Origin: Lentinus brumalis
Lineage: Eukaryota; Basidiomycota; Agaricomycetes; Polyporales; Polyporaceae
Reading direction: 5' to 3'
DNA: 64,000 bases
NCBI GenBank assembly: GCA_001792895.1
Contig: MARA01000019.1
Span: 704,930-768,929 of the forward strand
Shown: positions 1 to 12,558 of the stretch, piece by piece
Layout: every line of letters begins with the position of its first letter
How positions within the stretch are numbered: the first letter of the stretch is position 1
Program-made: the position numbers and the translations under genes
Notes under the pieces: model-generated
Seen by the model: only the letters and a program-made list of their open reading frames with translations
What the model was told of the DNA's origin: nothing
Database searches by the model: none

Positions 1-3000
1 CTCTCCGTGAGTACCTCTGACTGTCCCCATCGCCCCCGATCGACGTGTCATATCCCTCCGTCGTCCCTTCCAACGCCCTCCGACACGTTCTGACGCGTCC
101 GTTCCCCCGCAGGACATCGAGGACGACCTCGCACGCGGGACCAACGTCTATCTCCCCCGAATCATGTATCGTCTACTCTACACGCTCTCCCAGGACCGGA
201 AACTGAGGTGTGTCCGGCTGCAGCTCATCCAGCGCTTACTCCGCTTACCCCATTCCTCTCCTAGTATCGACAATTGGCAGTCTGCCCTCCGTCGACAGTA
301 CCTCCGCCGCGACCCTGCCGCGAACCCGATCGGACCAGAGCCCGAGGTTCTCTCTCGTGAGTCCTCTCTTGCCCCGTCCGAAGAGGAGCAGGAAGAGGCG
401 AAGGAGGACGTCAACATGGACGAGTCCAAGCCAGAGGAGGGACCCCACTCTGACGAGAAGCAGTCCGGGGAGCCCTCAGCCGAGAATCCCCAAGGCGAGT
501 CCTCATCAGAGCCCAAAACCGAGCCCGTAGAGGACGGCAGAGTCCCAGCGACGGACAAGGAAGATGAACCATCCAAGACCGAGGACGGGCCCAGGAAGAG
601 AGCAGGGACTGGCTCGATCTCCCCATGCTGGACAAGCTCGACTCTCTCCACCTGCTCACCGAGTGGCAGTTCCAGAACCCGCATCGGGTGCGCCAAATCA
701 TGAAGGACGACGACGATGCCGCGAACTGGGTGCGTGCCATCTTGAGCCCACTTGCCTCCTGCTTACACTCCAGACTCGTACAGCGCATCGAACCGATTGG
801 TTATGACGCAAAGACAAACGCGTACTGGTTGATCGGACGTGCGTACGCTCATTTTTTGTGGTTTGTCGTTGTTGCTCACCTGCCCACAGCTGACCGGCTA
901 TGGATACAACGCGTACCACCCAAATCTCCCCGCAACCGTAATTTGAAGCGGAAACGGCCATCTGCACCTCCCAAGAAGCCAGCCCGCAAGGCCCCGGAGA
1001 CGTCCTCTGACGAGGAAGAAGACGAGCCTGTCGCTCCGTCCAAGCGCACCCGCACACAGACTAACTCCCGCTCCACCCGCTCGCAGCCACAGGCGAAGGC
1101 CAACGGTCGCTCCACGCGGGGCTCCCGCCGCGCTGCCGTATCTTCTGACGAGCTCGTCTCCCCGGGGAAGAGCACGCGCGCTGCGAAAGTGCAGGCGAAC
1201 AAGAAGCTGGACATGCAGGCGAAGGAGCTCGCGGAGTTCCAGCGGCAGGCTGCTGCGCTGGCGCGTGCGCAGACGAGTCCCCGGAAGGCGCGTGGTGCGG
1301 CGGCGAGCCCGGGGAAGCGGGATCGTGCGGTGGGGACGCGCATTAGTGCACGGCTGCGTGGGTCGGCGAGGGGAGGGGGTGGGGAGGAGGAGAGCGACGA
1401 GGAGTGGCAGCAGGTGCCGGAGGAGTGGTTGCAGGAGGATGCGGCGCCGGCGAGACGGACGAGGACGAGGACGCGGAGTAAGGGGAAGGCGAGGGCGCAG
1501 CCGGAGTCTGAGGAGGATGAGCCTGAGGATGAGCCAGAGGTGGAGGAGGACGAGCCGGACGCAGAAGAGGAGCAGGCGGACGCAGAAGAAGAGCAGCAAG
1601 CGGACGAAGGGGATGCCGACGCTGAGAAGGGCGACGGAGATGATCTCAAGGACGCACGCGACGCGGACACGGACGATCTCCTGCAGAAGGCGGGACTCGA
1701 GAGCGGCAGCGTGAGCGACCTGACAGATCTGTCCGACACAGAGGAAGCCGAGGCCGATGCTGCTGAGGAGTCCGAGCCCGCGGACGCTCCTCCTGCCAAA
1801 CGCCAGCGTGGTAGCGGCCGGAGGGGACGGGGCGGTCGTCGGAAGTCGGCTGCGTCGACGAGGACGAGGGCGCGTCGCGGACGTGCGGCTGCAGAGGCCC
1901 CGTCATCTCCGGCGAAACAGAAACAGAGTTCTCCGTCGAAAGGGAAGGCACAGTCAAAGTCGAACTCGCAGCCGTCAAATTCAAAGTCAAAGTCAAAGTC
2001 GGACGCGGACGGCGAGCCGGAGCCGGAGGAGGATCAGGAGATGGAAGAGCCTGAGCGGCCCCTGCCCGAGGGGTTTGTCGAGTGGGAAGCGGTACGTCAT
2101 TTTTCTGAGCGGCTCGATGCGCGGGATCTCAGACCTGATTCATATTCTTTCGGTTGACAGATTGCTGTGACGCTGAGCGAGTGGGAGCACGTCGCTGATC
2201 CGTTCGAGAAGGCGACACACTACCTGGAGAAGGCGCTGTACAAGATGCTGACGCAGAACATCGTGCCGCTGGTTACTGCGGACCTGCGGGAGGCGGAGCG
2301 ACGGCGGCGGAAGGAGGAGGCGATCGTGCACCGGAAGCGGTCGTCGAGGATTGCGATCAAGGAGACGGAGAAGGAGGAGGCGATGAGGGCGGCGAAGATG
2401 AGGGCGGAGGAGGAGGAGAGGAATTCGAGGGCGAGGAGGATGGAGGCGAGGCAGAGGAAGGAGGAGGAGGAGCGGGCGAAGCGCGAGAAGGCGCGCGAGC
2501 AGCGGGCGAAGGAGCGGGAGGAGAGGGAGGCGAGGGCGAAAGCCAAGGCTGAGCGGGCCGAGAGGTACGTCGTTTCTTTGCGTCGTCTGTTGGGAGGTGA
2601 ACTGAGCCCGTGTGCTATGGCAGAGAGGACGCGGGACCGGAGGCTGGGAGGTCTACTGCGACATCAGTCAACGGCACCCAGCAGTCGTCGTTGCAGCCGA
2701 GCCGGATGGTCACTCCCAATGGTGTCCGTACGCCCGACTGGGTGCTCGATTGCGAGGTCTGCCACAAGCAGGGCGTTAATGTGGTTAGTCCTCTGTCATC
2801 CTCCATCTTTCTCCGTGACTGACAGCCTGCAGGACGACGGAATGGCCATGGTATCGTGTGGATCATGCAACCGGTGGCAGCATATCAAGTGCCACGACAT
2901 CGCTGACCAGCGCGCCGGCCGCCCGCGACGTGATTGGGAGAAGCAGCAGTTCTACTGCATGCGCTGCCGCCAGCGGGCAATGAATGGCGGCGCGTACGGC

Positions 3001-3978
3001 GCGCAGAGTCAATCTGTGCACCAGCAGCAACAGTCGTACGGCTGGCAGCCAAGGACTGGGGGACCTGTCCACTTGCACAAGCCCGGTGGGATGGACCCGT
3101 ACGCGCAGACGTCGGACATGCGGTACTCGCACTCGCAGTCTCATCGGTCTCCGGTCATGGAGAACAGGGGCGGGATGGCGTACCCGCAGCAGCAGCCGCC
3201 CCAGCAATATCTGCCGAACAACGTTGGTGCAACCTCGTACTCCCGTTCATCGTATCCTAACAGCGGCGTGTCCTTCCACACTTATCAGCCGGACCAGCGA
3301 GGGCTTTCTCGTGGAATACCGAGCACGCCGCAGGGTTCGTGGAGCAGCAATGGCGGCGGATACGGAGGCGCTGCGGATCCGTTGGCTGGGCGGATGCCTT
3401 CGTCGCAGTATGCGGCGGCGTATAATGGCAGTAGTATGTACGGTGGTAGCCGGATGCCGGTTGCGTACCAGGTAGGTTGGCATGTTCAGTGTGCCTTCGC
3501 AGGGAGCTGATTGTCTGCATAGAACCATCCCTCCCCTCCCATTCCGCAGTACACCAATGACCATGGGGTCGGCAGCATGTCGACATCCCGCTGGCCGCCG
3601 CCGTCGTCGTCGCATTCAAACGGGTACCACTCGCCCGCGGCGGTGCAGGAGGCTGCGCAGTCGCTCGCGTTTATGCACGACGCGGCGAGCGGCAGCAGCA
3701 GCCGGTACGGGAACACGAGCTGGCCGGCGCAGACGCAGACGTCGTCGTACGGGCAGATACCGGCGTCGTCGTCCCAGCCTGCGTCGCACCACTCGCATGC
3801 GGCGTATGCGCCGCCGCCGCCTGGGATTGACCCGCTGACGGGACAGCCGTTCGCGCACGTCGGGCATGGGCTGACGCACTCGGGGAGCTCGGGGTCGTTC
3901 AACTTCCGTCGTGATGCGTGCGTGTGTGTGGACTGTGTAGATGATACCTCTGCGCGTTGGCGCGGTGACTCTTGTTGA
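1..3978 (+). CDS. DDT/WHIM/PHD-finger chromatin protein, 3' part (5' end outside window)
   Basis: Spliced gene entering from the left edge. Introns inferred from GT-AG and frame: 7-112, 208-264, 730-783, 839-889, 2092-2160, 2565-2623, 2784-2832 and 3472-3549; stop at 3976. The first exons encode a DDT-like helical segment, then an acidic linker, then a WHIM-like block (DWLDLPMLDKLDSLHLLTEW ... RIEPIGYDAKTNAYWLIG). A long K/R- and E/D-rich disordered region follows, then a Lys/Glu/Arg-rich coiled coil (2280-2560). A PHD finger follows, with a first Cys pair in DCEVCHKQG, a second in CGSC, a WQH Trp/His and a last pair in CMRC. The C-terminus is a Q/S/Y/P-rich tail. In known families this order suits chromatin-remodelling subunits (ISWI-partner or CECR2/RSF1-like) that read histone tails in the nucleus. 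The reading frame must shift by one near 600 and I found no convincing intron there, so that junction is uncertain. The family-level name is inference. Confidence 0.75.
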
Positions 3979-4231
3979 TCTTGCGTTTGTTTTGGTTGTG
4001 TCCGACGTACATAGTATTTGTCGTAATGGCCGCTGTTGTGGTCGTCTTGTGGTGGGTGGATGGAAGATGGGATGATCTGGTGCACGGTTCTGTTTTGTAG
4101 ATGTAAATAGCTATAGGTGGCGGCATTGACTTTGTTTGGGTGTCGCCCGGTTGTGTTAATATACTTTTCTCTGCTGGGCGTGAATGAGCGATGAGTGAAT
4201 CGAGGACGAATAAACGTATGAAAGTTCCATC
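3979..4231. other. 3' UTR / intergenic spacer, nothing else seen
   Basis: AT-richer sequence between the stop of the PHD-finger gene and the tRNA. No supported coding or RNA feature. It probably holds the mRNA 3' end of the upstream gene. Confidence 0.5.
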
Positions 4232-4323
4232 GCCGAGATAGCTCAGCTGGGAGAGCAACAGACTGAAGTGTAGAGACAGTCACTGTATTCTGGAGGTCGG
4301 GTGTTCAATCCACCCTCTTGGCA
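4232..4323 (+). tRNA. tRNA-Phe: tRNA-Phe (GAA) with a ~19-nt intron
   Basis: The acceptor stem GCCGAGA pairs with TCTTGGC (one G-T wobble), followed by discriminator A. The D-arm is GCTCAGCTGGGAGAGC. The anticodon arm carries CTGAAG, giving anticodon GAA. About 19 extra nt follow G37, at the canonical 37/38 intron position. The T-arm is GGGTG TTCAATC CACCC. Length is 92 nt, or 73 nt after removing the intron. Position 27 (A) does not pair with 43 (G) in my fold, so the top of the anticodon stem looks weak. Confidence 0.9.
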
Positions 4324-4566
4324 TAACATCTATGTGTGGTTTTTTTGTTTGAGTGCCCGGACCCAGAACGCCAGCTTGTTCCTCACGTACGACCGAATGA
4401 AGGTCTTTGTGCTGCCTCTTCAGCTTCAGATCTCGCGCGTATGAACTGGAGAAGTGCGTTCTCAATCATCCCGATAGTTCCGCACTTCGTACTTGCCATG
4501 GGACTCGACTCCTGACGCCTCTCCCCGCTCAGCTGGACCTGTATATCTAGGTCTCATTCGTGCAAG

Positions 4567-6176
4567 ATGCCTGCTCCTTTCGTAGAACCGGCACCGCAGC
4601 TTCCGTTGGAAGACTATCGACGCTATGGCCGGCAGATGATCCTTGACGGGTTTGGGCTCGGAGGTCGGAGCGCGCCGTGTACGAGAGAGGAGACGGTGTG
4701 TTCTGATGCTCTCTCTGCATAGGTCAGATCAAGCTGCATCAAGCCTCGGTGGTCGTTGTCGGTGCCGGCGGACTTGGCTGTCCTGCTCTTCAGTATCTTG
4801 CCGCGGCGGGCATTGGTGCGTTTTCTTTTGTTTCGAGGATTTTGGTCGCGCAAGGCTGACGGGCGAGGGACAGGGACGATTGGGATTGTGGACCATGACA
4901 CTGTCGAGATGTCGAATCTGCAGCGGCAGGTGCTGCATACGGAGGCGAGGGTGGGCGTGCCCAAGGCCCTTTCTGCCGCGGAGGCGATCAAACAGTATGT
5001 ACTGTGCTACTCCTCCGCCCCACTCTCTCATCAAATCTCGCCTGTGCTATGGTAGACTGAACTCGCGCGTGAAGGTGAACCCGGTCACCGACGCGCTCAC
5101 GGCGGCGAACGCACTCGAGCTTCTTGCGCCGTACGACATCATCCTCGACTGTACGGATAACCTCCCTACGCGGTACCTCCTCTCGGACACTGCGGTGCGT
5201 TTGGGCAAGCCGCTTGTTAGTGGGGCGGCGCAGCAGTTCGAAGGCCAGCTGTGTACGTACAACCTCCCCCTGAAGAGCGACCCTGCGGGCAGTGCGGACG
5301 AGCCGGGCAGGGGACCGTGCTTTAGGTGTTTGTTCCCGAAGCCGCCTGCGCCGGAGACGGCGGGGTCGTGCGAGGAGCTGGGCGTGCTGGGTGCGGTGAC
5401 GGGTGTGATTGGGAACTTGCAGGCGTTGGAGGCTGTCAAGATCCTTACCGGGCTGTATGGTGCGTCCCCGACCTCCCGTTTTTAGGCTGTTCTGCGGTTC
5501 TGCGGACACTCGGCTGACTGTTTGTGTAGATGGGAAACCGTCGCTGCTGATGTTTTCTGCGCTTGGGATGCCACCGTTCCGGAGCGTGAAGCTGCGGTCG
5601 AGACGGGCGGCGTGTCCAGCGTGTGGGGTGGAGGGGGAGAAGGTGGGCAAGATCGAGGAGAAGGACTATGTCGCGTTTTGTGGTGGCGAGCGGCCGGATT
5701 GGGTCGCGAGGGGGTTGGTGGAGGGTAGAGAGGACAGTCGGATACGTGCAAAGGTGTGTATCATCACATACTCGGAGGCAGGATTCTGGGCTGACAGTCA
5801 AACATGGTCAGGAGCTGAAGATGGCCCTCGACGACGCTGAGCGCAGGCCGCGGATCTTAGATGTCCGTCCTCGGACGGAGTTTGGGATATGTCATATCCC
5901 TGGATCTATGAGTGAGTACTTGGACGCATGCCTGGGTCCGTCTTATGAACATGATTCGTGTCAGACGTCCCAATCAAAGAGCTTCTTTCAAATCCGTCCG
6001 ATGCGGGTTGGGCTGCAGACGAGGAGACTGTGTATGTGGTGTGCCGGTTAGGCAATGACTCTCAGCTTGCAGTAGATGCATTGAGGAGCGCGGGAAGGAA
6101 GGGAGTGGTGAAGGATCTTGTGGGAGGACTTCGGGCGTGGGCACAGGAAGTAGACGAGAGCTTCCCAATATACTAG
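4567..6176 (+). CDS. UBA4: Adenylyltransferase and sulfurtransferase UBA4/MOCS3
   Basis: E1-like enzyme that activates the ubiquitin-like Urm1 for tRNA wobble-uridine thiolation and urmylation, and activates the MPT synthase small subunit in molybdopterin synthesis; cytosolic. Seven exons (introns 4664-4722, 4816-4873, 4995-5055, 5460-5529, 5754-5811, 5912-5964) give 416 aa with no frame break. Visible motifs in order: nucleotide-binding [21 protein letters not shown]1 core [26 protein letters not shown]; Zn-ligand pairs CFRC and CPAC; the catalytic-Cys segment [13 protein letters not shown]; and a C-terminal rhodanese domain ([18 protein letters not shown]) with active-site Cys in VVCRLGNDS. 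Length fits the family. The start ATG opens an N-terminus ending in the family-typical [13 protein letters not shown]. It converges with TIM13, with a 110 bp gap. Confidence 0.95.
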
Positions 6177-6286
6177 GCAGGCGTGCGGAAGGCTGTTGGC
6201 TGACTGCGGTGGAGTGACCAAGGGTGGGTGTATTAAGAGATATGTACTGTGCAACGAGTAGAGGATGCAATGTGTCAACCGCGATT

Positions 6287-6771
6287 CTATAGTGAGTCTG
6301 ACGGTTGAGATTCGATGCGCTCTTTCTTGAGGCGGGCGACATATGTCCTGTTAATCATGTCGACTAGAGGCAATAGTGAGCACTTGGCCCGAGAGTCAGG
6401 AATTTGCGAGTTCGACGTACATGCTTCCAAGTAGCGGTCCATGCACTGCGCGAGGCATTTCTGGGATGACAGGGTTGGGGAAAGCAGCATGACGAGGGTA
6501 GGAGGAACACACCTGCTCGGAGCTGCTCAGGTCGGAGCCGGGTTTTGGGACGCACTTGACGTAGCACTTCTCGGTCAGTTTCTGTGACTTTTTCAGAACA
6601 ATACGCCATGATATGAATCCTGAGTGGACGCACGCTCATAAGCTCTTGTGCATTCTGGAGCGCGACCTCGTTCCGGATCGAGTTTTTGAGATTCTCGACA
6701 CGCGCTGCGGTCTCTGCGGGCGAGCTCGGGGTTGCGGTTGGCGTGCGGCTGGCACCGAAGAAAGAGGTCAT
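6287..6771 (-). CDS. TIM13: Mitochondrial intermembrane-space chaperone Tim13
   Basis: Small Tim protein of 107 aa. With Tim8 it forms the hexameric chaperone that carries hydrophobic precursors across the mitochondrial intermembrane space. Four exons on the minus strand: 6634-6771, 6513-6581, 6421-6460 and 6287-6363. The twin CX3C signature is present as CYVKC and CLAQC, 14 residues apart, within the family context NAQELMSKLTEKC and CMDRYLEAFDMINRTYVAR. The four Cys form two disulfides after Mia40-dependent import. The start is placed at MTSFFGAS because the longer upstream frame extends into the JJJ1 promoter. It is divergent from JJJ1. Confidence 0.93.
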
Positions 6772-6955
6772 CGTGGAGGCAGACGAGCTGAGGTGGCCGA
6801 GCGAGAACAAGCCGTGACGCGCTCCCTGCTCGGCGCTTCGCAACTTTGCTCGCTTCGATCATCTCCCTCGCTTGGCTCTCTCTCTGGATCGGCAGTGGAC
6901 TCGGCGTCGGAGGCTTCAGAGGAAACAAAAGCTAGACAAGAAGCATCGCACATAG
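6772..6955. promoter_or_regulatory. Shared bidirectional promoter of TIM13 and JJJ1
   Basis: Only 184 bp separate the two divergent start codons. The spacer is CT/AG-rich with no clear TATA box. Both transcripts must start inside it, so joint regulation of a mitochondrial import factor and a ribosome-assembly factor is possible (inference). Confidence 0.5.
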
Positions 6956-9105
6956 ATGGGCGCGCGCGAGTCGAGAGCACAGGGAGAGCAGGCTGACGGT
7001 GCGGCTGGGCCCCCCGACTACTATGCTCTCCTCGAGGTGGACGAGTCAGCCACCGCGGACGAGATCAAGGTGCGTAAACTTCTTCTCACCTGTTTGCAAT
7101 GGCTAGCGGAAGCTGTCGCGCGGCTGGCTAGAGGCTGACCGGTCGCCCTAGAAATCCTTCCGGAGGCTCGCTCTCGTCCACCACCCCGACAAGAATGCGA
7201 ACGATATAGAAGGCGCGACCAAGCGGTTCGCCGCCATACAGCAGGCCTACGAGGTTGGTCGGCTCGGAGTGCGGTCGCGGACATGGCTCATGCGATTTGC
7301 AGGTCCTCAGTGACGAGCAGGTATGTCCTCGCACGCTTCCTTCGCTCCTCTCTCTCAATCTGTCATCGCGCTTTAGGAACGAGCGTGGTACGACAGCCAT
7401 CGTGCATCTCTCATACCCGAACCGGACGCTGCGGACGTCTTCGAGGAGATCAGGAAGGGCGCACCCCCGCCTCGCGCGCGCGATCGCGGGTTGACTGTCC
7501 GGCACCTCGCGCAGTTCTTCGACCTCTCGATATACGATGGCTTTGACGACGGGCCAAATGTGCGTACCTTCTCCGTGCTTGATGTCAGTCTTCTGACACG
7601 CCGACAGAGCTTCTTCACCATCTACCGCCACCTCTTCGATCGTCTGGCACATGACGAGAAGCAGTATGAGAACGTCCCTCTTCCTTCGTTCGGAGATTCG
7701 ACATGGCCGTGGCTTCCACCGTCAAAGGAGGAAAAGGATAGATGCGCGCGGACGTTTTATACTCATTGGACGAACTTCGTGACGAACAAGGAGTTCGAAT
7801 GGGCAGATCAGTGGAACCTCGCGGAGGCACCGGATAGAAGGGTTCGCAGGTAAGCAATGCTTGCGCACTCATATTGAGGAGAGCTTATGGAGCCATTGCC
7901 TGCTAGACTGATGGAGCGCGACAACAAGAAGGCGAGAGACGAGGCCAGGAAAGAGTATAACGAGACAGTGCGCGTACGTCTCCAAGCTTTGCATATGACT
8001 AAGTGACGCGGAACTGATGATGCCGTTGATTGTAGTCCCTTGCCATGTTCATTCGCAAGCGCGACCCGCGATACAAGACCCACATCGCGCGGCAGGCACA
8101 AGGCCAGTCCACGCCGCAGGGCTCGCGCACGCCCAAACCTGCAACGTCCGGGACTCCGCAGCCTGTACCACAGTTCGTCGAGCAGGACTGGCAGAAGCCG
8201 AATGTCCGCGACGACGCGGCAGACCTCGAGTGGGCGGCGGCGGAGGGTGAGGACGAGGAGTGGGAGTGTGTTGCGTGCGCGAAGAGCTTCCGGAGCGAGG
8301 CGGCGTGGGATAGCCATGAGAGGAGCAAGAAGCATATGAAGGCGGTGGAGGCGCTGAAGCGGCAGATGGAGTTGGAGAATGAGGAGTTGGGGCTTGCGGA
8401 CGAGGGCGAGGACGAGGGCGAGGGCGCTGAATCCGAAGAGGAGGGAGAGCCCGCGAATGGAGATGCAGAGGAGGAACCACCGGAATCGAGCGAGGAGGAG
8501 GAGATAGTGGCCGTTCCGGTCGAGGAGCCTGAGGAAGAGGTCGACAGAGCCCCTCCCGCAGCTGCGGAGGAGCCCAGTGTCGAGCCAGATAAGGAGAAGC
8601 AAGACGAGGATGGCGAGGACTTGCGTCCAGCGTCGAAGAAGGCCAGGCGGAAGAAGGCCAAGAGCAAGCCTGTGCGACCGCCATCTCCCGAAGTCTTGTC
8701 AAGGACCGCAAGACGGACGCGCAAACGAGGAGGCGACCCCGCTTTGCATGACGAGGATATCGTCGACAGTGGAGCTACGACGCCCAATCCCGAGCCTGTT
8801 GAGGAGGCAGGACCGGGGCCGTCCAAGAAGGAAAAGCGACGCGCGAAGGAGGCTGCGAAGAAGGCTGCTGCTGCTCAGGCGCCGCAGAGTGACAAAGTGG
8901 TACGTCGGTGCTTGATGATTGGGAGTTGTGCTTGCTCGCTGACTGCTCGATGTTTGGCTTGGCTTGGATGTAGGCATGCAATGTGTGCCAGACACAGTTT
9001 GCAAGCAAGACGCAGCTGTTTGCGCATCTGCGGGAGGAGCCGAGTCATGCACTTGCGTCGGGGCAGCCCGGGGGAGGTGCGAAGAGTAAAACAAAGAAGA
9101 GGTAG
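6956..9105 (+). CDS. JJJ1: J-domain zinc-finger protein JJJ1 (DNAJC21-like)
   Basis: Hsp40 co-chaperone that stimulates Hsc70 to release Arx1 and recycle shuttling factors from the pre-60S ribosome in the cytosol. Eight exons: 6956-7069, 7152-7253, 7303-7320, 7377-7559, 7608-7849, 7907-7973, 8036-8899 and about 8974-9105; about 573 aa. The J domain starts at about residue 20 ([19 protein letters not shown]) and has the HPD motif in [11 protein letters not shown]. The family region [16 protein letters not shown] ... WPWLPP follows. Next come a U1-type C2H2 finger ([20 protein letters not shown]), a long acidic stretch, a KKxRRKKAK basic patch and a second C2H2 finger ([18 protein letters not shown]). 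Exon 3 is an 18-nt microexon encoding VLSDEQ. Fingers and length match the family. Confidence 0.93.
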
Positions 9106-12100
9106 CTTCGGAGCATCAAATACTTATCAGTATAGCACCCGTGGCTTTGTCCCGTTGCGCATGAGCCTGCAGCGAGTCTCCGTCACGTTGCTTTGCCTAC
9201 CCAATGTACTCTGGCAGAAGATGCTCTTACCTTGAACAGCCCGACAAGCACAGTCTCAGTGGACATCAAGATGATCTGGACGTCGCACGAGATTGTGAAT
9301 TGGGAGGGGAGTCAAACCTGAGGATACAGTGGCATGTGGAGGATTTCCTGGAACTCCTTGTCCTCCACGATGGAGAATGGGCGGTTTTGGCATGTGCACC
9401 ACATAGCAATGAGATACTGCATTCACGGCAATGTCAATGTGACATCGGGCCGCAGGCAAAGTCCTGCATGGCTTGGGCCTTGGGCATGCCCACCAGCTTG
9501 TAGAGCTTGACGTGCCACTTGGCAGGTTGCTTGTGGAGTCCTCATAGTCAGCACTAGGGATGGACATTTCCAATGGCTAGGAGATACTGTAGTGATCAAT
9601 CGTTAGCGGCGGGCTCCACTGGCATTAGTAAGTTGCGTCATTTATTAGCTAACTTAAGCCTCTTGTGAGCTATTAGCAGATTTCAAGCGCCGGCGATATC
9701 GCCACTCCCCCAACCCGTTTACTCTCAAATTTTGCGGTGACGTACCTGAGCATGCGATGGCCGTGCTCGTCAATTTGCAAGGCAGATGTACAAAATCTGG
9801 GCGAGAACAAAAGGAAGCATGAAAGCTGGACTTTGGATTCACTTGGGAGGACACAGCTCCAGATTGTCACCGGTCAAAACATGAATTACATCCGTAGATT
9901 CCACCCAGATGTCACACGTGTTTCGACAGAATGCTGGCCAGCAGAAATGTCTGAGGCATTCGCTCATCTTGACCTAATTCCGTCTTCATTGTTGCCGGTG
10001 TCCGAAGGTAACCTCAGATAAGCCAGAGTTTTGCAGATAAGTGAGCTTGCTATAGCTATTCCCATAACAAGTGGCCACCCAACTCTGACTGACACACATA
10101 CACTTTTGATGCAAATGATGCAAGAAATCCATAAAATTCATGCAAGCCCGGTCTATGTCTTCGTAGGCCATGGTAGGGTTGCCCAATGTACCTCCAGTCT
10201 GCCTGAGAAATTTGAGAGCCCGGTAAGTGTGCTGTCGCAAGATGAATGCACAGGTCATTGATGGCTCTCAAAGCATCCTGCTCAAGCACTATGGTCGCAT
10301 GCGACCTTTATTTTACTTCTATGACTGCGGTGTCTATTCTTGTTGCAGATTCAGTGCCTTTTGTGCCCCTCCAGCTTGAATGTCTCGCTGTAGATGTTGA
10401 ACTTACTATGTACTATGGACATTAGTCATGCATTAGGCACTATGGGCACAGCCTCTTACAATAGATCTAAGGCTATGCTTCTTCTTTTCCTTCTTTAGGC
10501 ATACACTAAGAAACCATGTGGTTACCTGACTTCTCTTTTGTCCAGTATATTCCAGACTTTTCCAGTGCATTCTACCATGCTCTGGACTGCCTTGTGACCA
10601 TTCTTATTTGTCGTTCTCTGAGTCATCCCTACTCGCTCGGAATCATTGTCACATGCTCTCCTTTCTGTCGCTTACTCATTTCAGACTTCATTTGTAGATG
10701 CTTGCCGCTATCCACAGATATAAGCACCCAATGATGGGACCACTGCATAGTCCCATTGCTGGGATACCTGTGTCTTGCAGACACTCACAAACTCACAGAG
10801 ATACTAGAAGGACCCATACGAGCTCACATGGATGTGTCGCTGGGCTCAGGCGGCACCCATAATATCAAGGATTTTTCGAATATTTTGTGCAAAATGTGCA
10901 GTGCGCAAGTGGCACCCAGCCACTTGTTTTGGAAATAGCTGTTACCCTTATTGACTGACGGCGTCATCATGCAACTCTTCAGGTTGTCGTTGACTTTGAT
11001 TTCAGAGTTCACAGCTTGTCCTCTACCTCCATCTGCTGCACACACCCACAACCATGGTGGCTCTATGCTATGTCACCCTTGAGGAGAGTATTGGGAAAGG
11101 GTGCTGGGTGTTTGCATGATGGCAAAGGACTGAATTGACCACCAGGTAATCTGGCATGTACAGGAGCTACACGTTGACTACTGAGACTACTGACAGAGCT
11201 GAATGTTGTCATAACGTAAGTCTTCATGAACATCTGTGTAAGGTATGGTAACTAATATACTGGACTTCAGCCCCCTTGGTGTATGCACCTGACTGCCATG
11301 CACTGTCATCTGTCCTTAAGAGTAAAGAGTCAGGCTGAGGTGAGCCTTTGTACATTGTGGTGCTTATCTGTGCTTGTGCTCACTGGTTACTCACTATATT
11401 AGTAGTTTCTGTCATCTGTCATGAGGAGAGCTGCCATGGTGAGTTGCTCTCCTGATCATCCCGAGCTCTTGCTGACAGTGTCTGGCTCTCGGTCTCAATA
11501 GCCCCATCCCTGGTAAGTACTTGATTTTTTACGCCCTCGACCATTGACCTCGTCTAGTAGCCTGTCCTAGCCCTCACTTAATAAGCCACATTTCCCGCCT
11601 ATTGGACATCACCATGATCGGGCCCATACAACTGCCCAGGTAACACTGCTCCGTGCAGGCCTAATGCAGGCCTAACCCCTGCAGGGCGTTATTATGCACA
11701 TATTTACCAAGGGGAAATTCAGATTACTCGAGCACCCAGCACATCCTGCCCAAGGCAAAATAAGGTCACCCTCTGGTCAGAATCTCCCCATGATGTTGGC
11801 TAAATGCAATAATTGACCACAGATTGACCCTGTGGCACTATGTGCATGCTATCCTTGCATGACACATGACAGGGGGTCAAATGGTGCTGCAGAATTGCCA
11901 TTTATGGCTATTCAACACTGCATTTTGGCCTGTCACAGGTGGCGGGAGCTGCGGTGGCCTGTGACAGGGCCCAACAATAGCAGCAGAAAAGTGCCTTGTG
12001 ATGTGTGACATGCCACTAACAATTGATCAGTATAGTACTGTAAAGATTGGACCTTAGAGGTGGGGGTCCGAGGTGTGACACCCACCAATAGGATTTGTGA

Positions 12101-12558
12101 TAGCAGCGGCAGGCCCAAGGTGTGACACTGTCGCCATAGGTAGTGAAAATTGCCAAATTTGGGCATTTAAATGCCCCAAACCGGCCTATTTTGGGCTGTG
12201 GAGCCTCAGTGACTTGTGGCAGACCCAATCATTAGCAGCAAAAATCAGCCATGACATGCCACTAAGGTCTAATCTCTACAGTATATAGGTCAGCATGTCA
12301 TGCATTCAAATGACCATGCAAGCAAAACACCGACTGTCAGGCTTGCACCCAAACTTGTGCATGACACAATCATCCACCACAGGACAATCTCAGGGGTGTC
12401 AAAGTGTCCATACATGAGAGATAGCCAGGTCCCCATGATACTTATATGCTGTAACTCAGATGTTAGCATGGCAAACAAAGGCAGAAAGATGTGTCAAGCC
12501 TTACCAAAGACCTCAGATTGTTTTGTTCTCCTGCCATCTGGTCAGCGCTAGTTTAGCT
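9106..12558. other. Gene-poor intergenic DNA, no supported gene
   Basis: AT-richer than the flanking genes. All open frames are under 100 codons, overlap on both strands and have no recognisable motif. Probably decayed repeat sequence. I see no RNA gene. Confidence 0.6.

Noticed and set aside
876..1799. Long minus-strand Ser/Arg-rich open frames opposite the first gene
   Set aside because: They are antisense shadows of a GC-rich, Glu/Lys/Ala-rich coding region. Low-complexity codons leave few stops on the other strand.
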